NCBI GenBank assembly: GCA_030035585.1
Contig: CM057461.1
Span: 174,851,624 to 174,915,623 of the forward strand
Reading direction: 5' to 3'
Length of the DNA: 64,000 nucleotides
Source of the DNA: Dugong dugon
Lineage: Eukaryota > Chordata > Mammalia > Sirenia > Dugongidae
The stretch's first letter is position 1; each line of letters begins with the position of its first letter. The notes under the pieces are model-generated. The model was given only the letters and a program-made list of their open reading frames with translations. It searched no databases and had not been told where the DNA came from. The translations under genes and the position numbers were made by a program. Below are positions 1 to 11,001 of this stretch, in pieces.

Positions 1-1476
1 AAAAATATTTTCCCTGTAGTTATCTTATTTTCCCCTTGGAAACCTCACCACATGATTTTCAAAAGACTGCATAAAGTTGTTTACAAGTAACAGGATGGCT
101 TGCAGATCCCCCTGAAAAGAGCTTTCCTGAATGCTAAACAATTGTGCAGAATTCCAGCAAGCCCCAGTGTTTTCTGATAAGTTTTCTTAACAAGGGTAAG
201 TCATAGCATCCTGGGAGTCAGCCCACCAAACAGCAAGCAGATATTGGCAAGAGGATCAGAGCTAAACAAGTTCCTCTCAAAAGTTTAATGTCACTTAATA
301 GCCCCAAACAAGAGAAACAAGATGTAAGCAATAATTAGAAGTCCTGGAGAGACAAGGTAACTGATTACAAGGGTTACAAATATTTGTATCAATATACTCA
401 GTCAGATTAGTGTCAGATACTGGTTTGGTGTAAGTGAGCACTCAGTGTAGACTTTCCCCAAAACTGAGTGAACCATTCAGCACTATGGTCACATAATTGC
501 GTGGTGGAAGGTAAGGGTGAAAATGGCTTTCCTTCCATTTCCTCCTGGTAATAAACTCAGAAAGGCACTCATGAAGTGAAAACCCTCACACAAAAAATTA
601 TTTCTCACCCTTGCAGACTTGCCAAAGCCAATATTTCAGGAAAGCACAGGTTGCTGAAGAGGACTGTGATTTTGCCCGCTGTGAGTCCCTAACGACAACA
701 AACATTCCAAAAGAGACTGTAGCCAAAATTGCTAATAACTCCGCACAACTCTTTTGCCATGATGACAAAATCCAAGAGAAGGCTGAATAATGGGTTAGGG
801 CATTAAGCCACGTTTATCTGCATATACATAGAAATATTTATGATTCCAAATACTAGTTTAAAATTAACCTGAATTAAGAACATAAACAATCATGAAAATT
901 ATTATGACTAATATATGGAATGTAAAGTGAATAATTACTAACAGATAGTCAGCTTGTTGCAATGGAAGTAAAAAGAAAATCAGCCAAGTACTTAACCTGA
1001 ATGGTCTATGTAATTTTAAGAAAAGAAAAAAATTACAGAACAAGCATCAGAAAGAGATTTATAAAGGTGTTTGCATCAATACTTATCCATACTTACAATT
1101 TGTAGCTTGGTTTTCGAGTAAATATTACATGACTCTAAATTCTTGTATACTCAAGGCTTAAAAATACCCAGAGGTGTATGTAAAAACAATTTTCTTGGAT
1201 AGTTGGTCCCTTATTGCTTTCTACATATGTTATAAATTTGGTTAATGGCTTGGTTATATATTATGAATTTGGCATGATTGCTTATCTTTTTTGTTCTTTA
1301 TATAGTAGTAAGGACAACATTTTTATTCAGCTTTCATATATAAAAATAAGTCACAATTGTCAACATGGGTTACATGCTGGCTCCTTGTGTGTCCTCTTAT
1401 GATCACTTCAAATCTAATTTGAAACTAAGATTTCAAAGTGTGAGATACTATCATGATTTAGTGTCTTCTTGTTGTT
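1..1476. other. AT-rich single-copy DNA, one candidate exon
   Basis: No transposon or gene is recognised. The only structure that stands out is a strong splice-acceptor-like tract ending at 616 followed by a 58-codon open frame to 790 (listed separately). Confidence 0.5.
617..790 (+). other. Candidate 3'-terminal coding exon, unidentified
   Basis: The sequence just upstream is a pyrimidine-rich tract ending ttgcag at 616, a good 3' splice site. From 617 the frame reads TCQSQYFRKAQ...EEDCDFARCES... and stays open to a TAA at 788-790 (57 residues plus stop). The peptide has four cysteines and a balanced mix of acidic and basic residues, more protein-like than most chance frames in this AT-rich DNA. 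There is no start codon in frame, so it would have to be spliced. The frame is also open back to 575, so the exon boundary rests only on the acceptor. I do not recognise the protein. A chance open frame remains the more likely explanation. Confidence 0.15.
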
Positions 1477-1633
1477 GGAAACCCTGGCGGTGTAGTGGTT
1501 AAGAGCTATGGCTGCTACCCAAAATGGTGGCAGTTCAAATCCACCAGGTGCTCCTTGGAAATTCTATGGGGGCAGTTCTGCTCTGTCCTAGAGGGTTTCT
1601 ATGAGCCAGAATCGACTCAATGGCAACAAGTTT
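1477..1633 (+). mobile_element. AfroSINE, short type
   Basis: tRNA-derived head with A-box-like tagtggttaagagct and B-box-like gttcaaatcc, a body with ctccttgga and ggcagttctgctctgtc, and an RTE-like tail with agaatcgactcaatggcaac. It lies tail to tail with the next SINE. Confidence 0.9.
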
Positions 1634-1837
1634 GTTGTTGTTAGTCGCTGTTGAGTTGATTCCGACTCATGGTAACCCCACATGTACAGAGTAAAACTGC
1701 TCTGTAGAGTTTTCAAGGCTGTAACCTTTCACAAGCAAATCACCAGGCTTATCTTCTGAAGCATCTTTGGGTGGGTTAGAACCCCAAACCTTTTGACTAG
1801 CAGTTAAAGCTTAACTGTTAGCATCAACGAGGGACTC
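1634..1837 (-). mobile_element. AfroSINE, long type
   Basis: Reverse-strand copy. It begins with the RTE-like end gttgttgttagtcgctg, runs through ttttcaaggctgtaacctt and gggtgggtt, and ends in a tRNA-like head that closes with gagggactc. The body between head and tail is longer than in the short type, which marks the roughly 200-bp subfamily. Confidence 0.85.
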
Positions 1838-2479
1838 ATAATAGGCAGTTAATTAGTATTACCATTGTGCTTGTGGTTTACTAAAGCTTTTCTGAATTAT
1901 TAACATTCTGTATTATCAAGAAGCATAACTAACTTCAAAAGGAAATTGTTTTTAAAAGCTGGAAAAATACTTTAAGTATTTTAAGTAACAAGTGATTCAT
2001 AAATAAGTATATTATATTGTAGAAGTATATTGTAAATAAGTATATTGAAAGAATCTGAAAGTCAGTAAGCACTGTAAGTCAGAATCGACTCAAAAACAAC
2101 GGGTTTTTTTGGGTTTAAGCACATGAAAGTTTCTAGTTACACATAGGTTTCTATACTACCGACAACGTTAATAAAAGTAACTTTTTAAAAAAATATTTGT
2201 GTGTTATCTCAGGTCACAATAAATAATATGTATGATTACAAATGAGTTACATAATCTATAAGTCTCAACTTTCTCTTTAAAAAATGAAGAAAATACCTAT
2301 TTATGCTGTTCAGATTAAATGAGATATTACATAAAAACGTATTTGCTGACTTCCTAATACATGTCATAAATTGTAATAGGTACTGGATATACCGTAGTCA
2401 ACAGTCTCTATTTCTCACAGAGCTCTTTTACAATGTAAAAGACAGACAAAAACCCATATATCTAATTATAAGTTTTGAT
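1838..2479. other. AT-rich DNA
   Basis: Apart from the small SINE tail at 2066-2122, I see only AT-rich sequence, including short repeats of the word aagtatatt near 2000-2050. Confidence 0.5.
2066..2122 (+). mobile_element. Tail-only AfroSINE insert with target duplication
   Basis: Only about 43 bp of SINE 3' end is present (gtcagaatcgactca ... gggttt, 2073-2115). It sits between two copies of taagcac (2066-2072 and 2116-2122), so it looks like a very short insertion in its own right, not a decayed longer copy. Confidence 0.6.
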
Positions 2480-2965
2480 TAGCTCTGTCATGGTCAGAGA
2501 TGGCCATAGTTTTGGTTCCTCAACATGCTTTTCTTTTCACCCTTCTCCTTTTAAGAGATTTTTTCATTTTGTTCATATGATTCTGGTGAACTGATCCCTT
2601 TGCCTACCCATGGCGGATAACCACATGATTCATCCCTAGTCAATGAGATGACGTTATTTCCCTTGTCATTGGAGCTATCTGGCAAGAGGCTTTGCCAGTA
2701 GGAAAAGAACTGTGAAGATGACATAAGTATAAAACTGTTTTGAGTCAATTTTGTCACAATTTTGGGAAAGCCTGCCTAAAAATGAAATCAAGAAGGAGAA
2801 ACACAAGAGCTGAGATATTAAGCAAGTGAGACAGGCTCCTGATGACATTGTCTCACCTGTGGATTTATGTGCCTGAAGCCCAACAGACTCCTAGACTTTC
2901 CATTTTGTAAGCCAACAAAATCCTTTTACTTAAGCTAGTTTAGACTAGATTTCAAACATTGTCAA
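2480..2965 (+). repeat. Ancient interspersed repeat, class uncertain
   Basis: The right end has the layout of an old, widespread mammalian repeat: a stretch around tcctgatgacattgtctcacc, then tgcctgaagcc, then gtaagccaacaaaatccttt and ttaagctagttt. It could be an LTR-like fossil or a DNA element; I cannot name the family. It is heavily decayed and so probably predates the placental radiation. Confidence 0.4.
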
Positions 2966-3197
2966 CCAAGTGAGCTATAATTTAAAGATAACAGGGGACA
3001 ATAGTGGAGTAAAATGCGGATGGGTCAGTGCTTCAAACAGAGAAAAATAGCACGGCGGTTCTGTACAACGTAAGGAAAATGTTTGGGGAACCACAATATC
3101 ATCACTGTCACCGTAACTGTAACTGCATTTATAACTCTTTTTAATACTTCTGATCTATAGCTTCCTCTAAGTCTTGAGTTCACTACTCATCTGTCTT

Positions 3198-3560
3198 TTG
3201 TCATAATGTGGTGGTTTGTGTATTGCTGTGATGCTGGAAGCTATGCCGCCTGTATTTTAAATACCAGTTGGGTTAGAGAAGCTTCCAGACTAAGACAGAC
3301 TAGGAAGAAAGGCCTGATGATCTACTTCCAAAACCCTATGGTTCAAACATTATGGTTCAAAACATCATATTGTTCAATACGGTGCTAGAAGATGAGCCCC
3401 CTAAGCTGGAAGTCACTCAGAATACACAATGACCACAACAATGGACTACAGCAAACCAGTGATCATGAAGATGGTGCGGGACCGGGCAATGTTTAGTTCT
3501 GTTGTACATGGGGTCACCATGAGTTGGAGCTGACTCAGTGGCAAGTAACAACAATAACAA
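3198..3560 (+). mobile_element. Internally deleted RTE derivative (5' block joined to 3' end)
   Basis: The left part (about 3198-3410: tgtggtggtttgtg, gctgtgatgctggaagc, agactaggaagaaaggcc, tagaagatgagcccc) matches the reverse strand of the RTE fragment at 20048-20335. The right part (about 3465-3560: gatggtgcgggaccgggcaa, gttgtacatggggtcac, gagctgactcagtggcaa) matches the 3' end of the RTE copies at 44219-45059 and 46947-49713. The whole coding region between them is absent. It may be a single deleted copy or a member of a non-autonomous family. Confidence 0.7.
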
Positions 3561-5304
3561 ATCTTAATTTGAGGCTGGGACTGATACACCTACCTTAAAA
3601 GAGGCCCCTGCCAGATCATTTTGTCATCTGCAATTTCTATTTCATTCATTCTATTGGACTATCAGAATGTAGAACGTTTCCTAGATGCAGATGTTATTTA
3701 AAAAGGCAGGAGAAAGAAGGGTTTGTATATGAAGAAGGACGGAGAGCAGGAAGCCTAAGTGAGCCACCAGTCTGACAGCCTTGGGCAACCCCAGGATGGT
3801 ATAAGAAAAAGCAGCCTACTGACATAGCTGAGCAGAACGCTGTTCGGAAAGCAAAGAAACTGATGACAAAATTACCTATTTCCCAAGTTTGCCTACGGCC
3901 AGTCCTACCTACATAATATACATACTTTAAATGAATGAGAGCAGTTTGAAATAATGCTTTCCATTAATACCAACTTGAAAATTTTGAATTTTTTTTAAAA
4001 AGTGAGTTCAGTGACTTGGAAATTTGCCTTCACATATTTATTCTGATTGTCTCAGAGTAAACAGTCATAGAGCAGTGTGAAAAATGATATTCTAAGCAGA
4101 GAACTCCTGGATTATTATAAACTGGTAACTGGAGTATCTTTGGATGCTTGACAGTTACTTTGACTAACAGATGTGATATTCAGAAGAATGAAAGAATTCA
4201 TGAGAAATTCTTGTGTTAGTAAATATCTGATTGAGAATTTATAATTACCTAAATCTCTTTACAGATTATTTGTTGCAATACTTCAAGAACCCTAGTCAGC
4301 CATGCTTACACAAGCAAATTTCCCTTTACTGTCTTTCTTTGTGTATCTATGCTGCCTATTATTATAGTACCTGAAAAAGACATTTTAAATTCAAAGGGAG
4401 TTTTTGCCTGAAGGAGGACAGCAGAATTGGGCCCAATGGGAGTTCTGTATGAGTATGTGAGGGCAGAATTTAGTCTACTGGAAGGGCAGTTACTAACTAG
4501 GGATTTAACTACCGCAAAAAAGTTTTGAGGAAGAAAGGAAGTGACAATATTATGACAGTATTTTTCTCCTTTATTTTATTTATTTATTTATTTATTTTTT
4601 ATTTATTTTTCCCAGGTAGAATTATTTTGAAACAAAACAAAATAAAACACACACACACACACACAAACTTAATTGTATCAGACTAGCCCCAAATTATGTC
4701 ATCCTGAAATTAGTGTTTCAACTTATGAATCTGATATCATACAAATTCTATAGAAGATTTGAAATCACATCTGTCAATCCAGGAAAAGACATAAGAAAAA
4801 ATGAGGTAAGTATCTCCCCTATATCTAGTATATGTTCAAATCCTTTACTACAAAATGCCGCATGTCAATTTAAGAGCCAATAATTGACAAAGCAAAACTA
4901 GTGGTCTTTTTCAGAAAATAAAAAATGTAATATAACAAACACCCACTTCTTCTACCATCGAATTAACCTCTGTTCCAGCATTTTTATTCCTATATTTGTA
5001 TTTTTTAATATTATATAAGTCATTTATGTATATATATTTTGTAAAGAAAAGGAGGGAAGGGCAGAAGGGAATAAAATAAAAGTTCATTTTAACTTCCATA
5101 TGCTGTCCTATTTCCCTCTTTTCCCATCCCTGAAGCTAGGACTGTAAGTCCCCTATGTACTATTCCACCTATTTTGTGTGTACACATGCATACATATATA
5201 CATAATACTACATAGTACTGTTCGATATGTGTGTCGTAGTCTTTATACTATATAAAATGATTAAATGACAGATGCAAATTTTAAGCTCTAGAATGTAAAT
5301 TAAA
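3561..5304. other. AT-rich DNA with two simple repeats
   Basis: No gene or clear transposon. It holds a TTTA/T-rich tract at 4571-4610 and an AC dinucleotide run at 4646-4665. Nothing else is recognised. Confidence 0.5.
4571..4665. repeat. (TTTA)n tract and (AC)n microsatellite
   Basis: TTTA-type repeats at 4571-4610 are followed, after about 35 bp, by a 20-bp alternating AC run at 4646-4665. Confidence 0.9.
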
Positions 5305-5455
5305 CATTTTAGACTCATAGACTTCTGAGGGAAAGCATCCTAGAAATCACTTCTCTTGTATAATAGCTACAGAATCTGAGCCCCGGGGAAGCTAAGCTCC
5401 TTAGGGCACACAACAAATTAGTGAAATAGTTCCAACAAGGCAAGAGCTTTTACTT
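5305..5455 (-). mobile_element. MIR SINE relic
   Basis: The order of words follows the MIR reverse strand: gactcatagacttctgaggg, catcctagaaatcact, cagaatctgagcccc, then gggcacacaacaaattagtg in place of the usual 'ggtcacacagctagt'. Strongly diverged. Confidence 0.5.
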
Positions 5456-5609
5456 TCTAGCAAGATGCTTCTTCCCCAAAACAGACTACCAGTTGTTAAA
5501 AGTCACATGTCACATGCTATGCATTGTTTCTTTTCACGAGTGTGTGTGAGTAAAGACATATTAATGGACTAACAAACTTGACAGAGAAAATATCAGTGAC
5601 ATTCTGTTC

Positions 5610-5755
5610 AGCATGACAAACAAATATTGAACATACACTATGCACTAGACATTATGCCAGGCTGTATAAGCATAAAGAAGTATAAAGTCCCTGTGTCTGT
5701 TCTCATAGAGCTTCCATTCTAATGGAACACGATTTACAAACACAATCACAATTAT
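5610..5755 (-). mobile_element. L2 3' end relic
   Basis: Reverse of the L2 3' end: aatattgaacatacactatg, gccaggctgtataagc, gtccctgtgtctgttctc, then agagcttccattctaatgg. Order and spacing agree with the L2 terminus. Confidence 0.65.
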
Positions 5756-6350
5756 TGTGTGTGTGTATGTGTGTGTAAAAATTACTCTAGTTGAAAGTTA
5801 TGAAGACCCCAAAAAAGAAAGTAGGTATTTATACTGTTGGTACTCTTCTACGGCTACTTTTTCCTAACTTTACCTCTACCAACCCACATTACCTGATGAA
5901 GCAGAAAGCTCACTGTGGGAAGAAGATCTATGCTTCAGCAATTTAGACATGCATGTATGAAAGTCTAATCATAACATTCATGTCTGTTCAAGCATGTTTA
6001 AGATTGAAATAGCTTTTCCGCAGCTAATGGGTAACAGCATGTCGTATAGACTGCATCAACTACCAAAAACAAATCAAGAGGTACAGAATGAGTCCAAGGA
6101 ACATTTATAAGTTGATAGTCCTGCATAAGTTTTAATTAGCTTTAGGATAATCCCATCATGTATTTCAAAATTTTACACTGGAAATTTTTTTCTTGGAAAG
6201 TGAACAATTTGCATTAAGGTTAAGTTAATTTCATTGTTAATGGTAAATTAGACCCATTTGTGAAAGGACAATTAAACATGCATTAAATGTGTGGCTGGGA
6301 AAATGCATCATGGATGTCAATTAGCTTGTTCTTTTAAACATTCTATCAGT

Positions 6351-6352
<2 letters not shown>
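5756..6352. other. Unique AT-rich DNA; possible conserved element
   Basis: No transposon is recognised. The block 6120-6345 is dense in homeodomain-type and POU-like words (caattaaac, atgcattaaatg, tcaattagctt) and low in repeats; see findings. Confidence 0.4.

Positions 6353-6386
<34 letters not shown>
6353..6386. repeat. (GT)n microsatellite
   Basis: Uninterrupted alternating GT for about 34 bp, next to the AfroSINE at 6398. Confidence 0.95.
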
Positions 6387-6389
<3 letters not shown>

Positions 6390-6390
6390 A

Positions 6391-6566
6391 CACATATGTT
6401 GTTTTTGTTATGTGCCGTTGAGTCAATTCCGACTCATAGCGACCCTACAGGATAGAGTAAAACTGTCCCATAGAGTTTCCAAGGAGTGGCTGGTAGAGTT
6501 AAACTGTCAACCTTTTGGTTAGCAGCCCAGCTCTTAACCACTGCACGACTAGGACAATGCACATAT
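6391..6566 (-). mobile_element. AfroSINE, short type, with target duplication
   Basis: The SINE body occupies about 6398-6555: RTE-like end tgccgttgagtcaattccga, then aactgtcccatagagtttcc, then the tRNA-like head ttagcagcccagctcttaac. Direct repeats cacatat at 6391-6397 and 6560-6566 look like the target duplication. Confidence 0.85.
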
Positions 6567-8190
6567 ATAGCACACATATATATATATTTCCCTTTATATG
6601 GAGGTCAATTAACTAGTTAAATATATTATGCAGCACACCGTTGGAACAAAGCAGGTGTTCAAAGAAAGAAATTAGATTAACATTTCAAATTTGTAGGTAT
6701 TTTACCTAGTTACAAAGTCTGAATATTTATAACTGTAGACTAACTTAAATAGTTAACCAGATAAGTCAAAATTAAAAGGCTAGATAGCAAATCCCTAATA
6801 AGCAATCCCTAATAAATATTTGCAGAATGTTTAACTCTATTTTTCTAACGTATTTTATGAGGCCCCTTCAGAACAATTTTAGTGAAGGGGAAATGGCAAA
6901 AAATAGGGGAATATTTTGTAGATTTTATGTGAGCCTCTTACAATTAATTTGCTTATGTGTCTTCTGGAATGTATATATGATTACTTTATTCCCCAAAAAC
7001 ATTAATAAAAATGTTTACTGGAGCCAAACATTTTATTGTTATAGAATGTAATCATCACAATACTGTAAAATAGATAACACTTGTTTTAGAGATAAGAGGA
7101 CTGTAGTTAAATGACTATAATCCTAAATGGCTGAAACTATAATTCTGGCCCTAGATTTCTGAAGAGAGTTAGCTTTTGCATTTTATGTTCTTTTCTCTTG
7201 AAAGCTGAGACAATTCTGAATTCAGAAAATCCAGCTTTCTCAGTTGCCAAACACCTTGTCAGATTTCTGCTTATGACTTCCTACTGCCAAAAATACCTCT
7301 AACTTAAAGGTTTCTGAATACATATTTTAAAGAACAATTTAAAAGCATATTTTTATTCTATAATTGGCAAGAAATTTAACTTTTTCATATTTTACTTAAA
7401 GAATGAGGTTCAGGAAAGTAGAATAGTTTATTCAATATCCTAATTTATTAGTGGCAGAAATGTAACTAGAACTTAATTCTTAAAACTAGCTCAGTGATCT
7501 TTGAATACTCTGTCACTTACTAGAACCTATATTAATGTTATGTTAATTCTTAGTAAAACTACTAGTGATATAATCATAGAAAAGATAATAATATAATGAA
7601 ACTTAGCTTACCACCTCAATTCAAATTATTAGAGACCTAAACTCAACCACTTGAAAAATATAAAATATTTATATTTAATTGTAAATAGTTTAGGTTGCTG
7701 ATGCTTTCAATGGCCATTGATGCAACAGATTTATGGTGTCTGCAGAAAAAAGATTGGTGTAAAGTTTTGTAACCTAATAGATATTTTGATCCTTTCTGTG
7801 TAAAACTAAATAGTTAATCTGAGGACCACTTAAATGTATCTATAAATGCAATAAATGGAGCAAGTAAAAATTTGTATAAAACTCAACAGGAAGAGATTGC
7901 ATTGAATTTCATTTTTTTAAAATCCAAGATAGTGAACAGAAATCAATTCAAGAAAATAAACAGCGTCCTAAGAACTCTAATAATAAGTATACAAATGTGT
8001 AAATCCCAGGAAATGAAAATCTAAATGGGCATAGATGAAAGGAACTATAAAAACAAAGCAATCTAAACCAAAAATAAAAATTGAAAATAGCTCCAGATAG
8101 TAAGCTAGAAAAATAAAAGAATAAATGTCAAGCATTACATCTGAAAACAATCCTGAATAAAGACCTGACAAGTCAAAAGATGAATTAAAT
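6567..8190. other. AT-rich DNA with faint MIR relics
   Basis: Two short stretches read like reverse-strand MIR: about 7045-7150 (gtaatcatcacaatactg, then a degraded 'gttaagtaactt...' core) and about 7375-7480 (gaatgaggttcaggaaagta, gtggcagaaatgtaactaga). The rest is unrecognised AT-rich sequence. Confidence 0.4.
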
Positions 8191-8192
8191 AC

Positions 8193-8348
8193 AAACCCTG
8201 GTGGCATAGTGGTTAAGAGCTATGGCTGCTAACCAGTCGGCAGTTCTAATTCACCAGACTCTCCTTGGAAACCCTATGGGGCAGTTCTACTCTGTCCTAC
8301 AGGGTTACTATGAATCAGAATCAACTCGACGACAATGGGTTGGTTGGT
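8193..8348 (+). mobile_element. AfroSINE, short type
   Basis: Head aaaccctggtggcatagtgg, body tccttggaaaccctatgggg and gttctactctgtcctacagg, tail atcaactcgacgacaatggg. Well preserved, so a fairly young copy for this window. Confidence 0.9.
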
Positions 8349-8693
8349 CCAAATATATAAATAATTATATTTAACTTACGGTGCAGGACTTATAGTTTAT
8401 ATAAAAAACATTAAAAGGGGTCTTCAGAAAAATGTTTACTTATAAAAATCATTCCATAATAAAAATTTCATCATCTCATAATTTCATGTAGCTCTCAAAA
8501 ATAAGAAAATGGCTACAAATCACTTTTATAATAATGTATCAAAACTGAAGCAGACAACAAACTTTATTAAAAATGTATGTAAAGCAAGAATCATCATACA
8601 AAATTTCTTCACATTTAAATTTATATTAACTAAATAAATTTAGAAAATTACTTGTGTGTTGTGGGTGGGGTGGGGAGAGAAGAGGGGAGAGAG

Positions 8694-8895
8694 GGGGCCC
8701 TGATGGTGCAGTGGCTAAGTGCTAGGCTGCTAACAGAAAGGTCACAATTTGAACCCACCAGCTGCCCTGCAGAAGAAAGATGTGGCAATCTGCTTCCCTA
8801 AAAATTTATACTCTTGGAAACCCTCTGAGGAAGTTCTACTCTGTCCTATATGAGTCAGAATCAGCTCGATGGCAACGGCTTTAGTTTTGGTTTTA
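8694..8895 (+). mobile_element. AfroSINE, long type
   Basis: Head ggggccctgatggtgcagtg, long-type insert gaagaaagatgtggcaatct and ctgcttccctaaaaattta, then the shared end agtcagaatcagctcgatgg. The left flank is G-rich with GA repeats (8655-8693). Confidence 0.85.
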
Positions 8896-9257
8896 TACAT
8901 GTATATCCTATTTCAGACACTAAAAATTACTTTATTTCTTATAAAATCAAGAACAGAGTTAATACAAAACACACAAAAAAAAGCATTTTCTTCAACAGAG
9001 GTACCACTAATCAAATTCACCAAGTAATACAGGGATAATCTGTTTCCATTTTATCACTGTAGCAGTGAGGAGCTCATATACAAAACTTCATTTCTAAGGA
9101 TATCATTTGTTTTCCTGTTTCCTTTTGCTGTTGCAAATGGTATATACAAATACGAAAAAAATACAATGCTTTATTATTCATTTTGATCCAATGATGAAAA
9201 CTATGTTGAAGTATCTAATATGAAAAATAATTTATGGATTATCTATATATTTTATTT
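8896..9257. other. AT-rich DNA 5' of the L1
   Basis: Nothing recognised. It ends in ttt immediately before the L1 target duplication, giving a TTT/AAAA insertion site. Confidence 0.5.
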
Positions 9258-9270
9258 AAAATAGAAAAAC

Positions 9271-9841
9271 AGGATGCCGGCAAAATGGCGCTCTAGGCAG
9301 AAGCACCATGCCGTCCCTCCACAGCAAAGATCCGAAAAACTAAGCCGAACAGAGTATACAACAATCCTGAAACCCTAAAACATCAAATGAAGAGATAAAG
9401 ATCTCAGCCAAGCACCAAATGGAGTGAGAAAACTGACAGAGAACAGAGAGTGAGGAGAGTTTCATGCAGAGGTCTCCTACCAGCTAACACAGTGTGGATC
9501 CACCATCTTCGACTCCTACTGGAGACCAGGAAATGCGGGTACGAGAAAGCAGCCTCACGGAGTGTCCAGCGGGAGACTAAACAACCGCTCCACACATAAC
9601 AATCTCCCGCTGCATCCTGCCTACCTGCACCATGCGCTTGACATCACACCACCAAGCAGCACAGGCACAGCCTACTGGAACCTGCCCTGCACTGATTAAC
9701 GACCCGCTCTGGTGGCTGTAGTAAGTGCCACAAACAACCCGTCCCAGTAACTCCTCTTCGGCTAGAACTGCCCTGCGGTACCATATCTGAGTGACTGACC
9801 CTGCCAGTTGGAGAAGGAGGCGAAAAGTATTGTCCCCACAG
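9271..9841 (+). promoter_or_regulatory. L1 5'UTR with internal promoter
   Basis: About 570 bp between the target duplication and the ORF1 start, richer in G and C than the flanks. A YY1-type word, caaaatggcg, lies at 9281-9290, ten bases in from the 5' end; human L1 carries a YY1 site at nearly the same place, where it sets the transcription start. That this region is a promoter is inferred from position and family knowledge. Confidence 0.7.
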
Positions 9842-11001
9842 ATGAGCAAACAACAAAGAACACACAGTCCACCTGCTCAGACATAGTCAAATTTACAAAA
9901 AAAAAGATGAAACAAACAAATCTACAATCAATAAATGAGATAAATAACTCATAAATAAATGCCCCAAAGACAGCAGACAATATCAAAACATTTACAAAAA
10001 CAGGACAGGATGGTTCCAGTAGGCGTCCAAAAAAAACATATGATGACTCTCCTGTGGAAGAAAATGCACTAGAACTACCTGACAGGGAATTCAAATCTCT
10101 AATACTCAGATTCTCCAAGAGCTGAGGCAAAAAGCTGACGAACAGGAGGAAAAAATAGACAAATTCAAGGAAAATACAGACAAAAAATTGGAAGAATTCA
10201 GGAAGATGATGGAGGAACAAAATGCCAAAATAAATTCACAACTAGAAATTATACAAAGACAACAATTTGAAATCCAAAAGATAAACAACAAATTTCAGAA
10301 ATGGATGATGTCATAGAAGGGCTGAGAAGCAGATTTGAAACAGTGGAAGAGAGGATCAGTGGAATTGAAGACAAACACTTGGATACAACTCTGCGGAAAA
10401 CTCAGAAAAAAGAACAAAGAAAAAAGAAGAGACCCTGAAAGTTATGTGGGACACAATTAAAAGCAAAAATTTACGACTGATTGGAATTCCAGAACAGGGG
10501 GAGAAAACAGAAAACACACAGAGGATCACTGAGGAACTGCTGACTGAAAACTTCCCCAATATCATGAAAGATGAAAAGCTGGCCATCCAAGAAACTCAAC
10601 GAACCCCATATAGAAGAGACCCCAAAAGAAAATCACCAAAGCATATCATATTCACACTCGCCAAAACCAAAGACAAACAAAGAATCCTGAGAGCAGCTCA
10701 TGAAAAACAAGAAGCCACATACAGAGGAGAAACAATAAGACTAAGCTCAGATTATTCGGCAGAAAACATGCAGGCAAGAAGGCAATGGGATGACATATAT
10801 AAAATCTTGAAAGAAGAAAGTTGTCAGCCAAGAATAATATATCCTGCAAAACTCTCATTCAGATTTGAAGGTGAAATTAGGTCATTTCCAGATAAACAGA
10901 AATTAAGGGAATATGTAAAAGTCAAACCAAACTTACAAGAATTATTAAAGGGAGTTCTTCAATCTGAGGACAAACAGCTTCAGCTCACAGGCAGAACCTA
11001 G
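9842..11001 (+). pseudogene. L1 ORF1 (RNA-binding chaperone), broken
   Basis: L1 ORF1 protein forms a trimer that coats L1 RNA and acts as a nucleic-acid chaperone in the ribonucleoprotein. The start chosen is the ATG at 9842 (MSKQQRTHSPPAQ), right after the 5'UTR. The N-terminal part ends early at a TAG at 9884-9886; a further in-frame stop and at least two frameshifts follow. A heptad-like region rich in E, K and Q (around 10115-10310) is the coiled coil. The C-terminal half is open from 10444 to 11001 (185 codons) and holds the RRM-type start NLRLIGIPEQGEKTEN and the C-terminal block RTPYRRDPKRKSPKHIIFT with KTKDKQRILRAAHEK. The original length of about 385 residues is a little above human ORF1p (338). 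Confidence 0.9.

Noticed and set aside
9762-10220. 152-codon open frame on the reverse strand
   Set aside because: It is antisense to the L1 5'UTR and ORF1 and owes its length to the purine-rich coding strand; no protein features.
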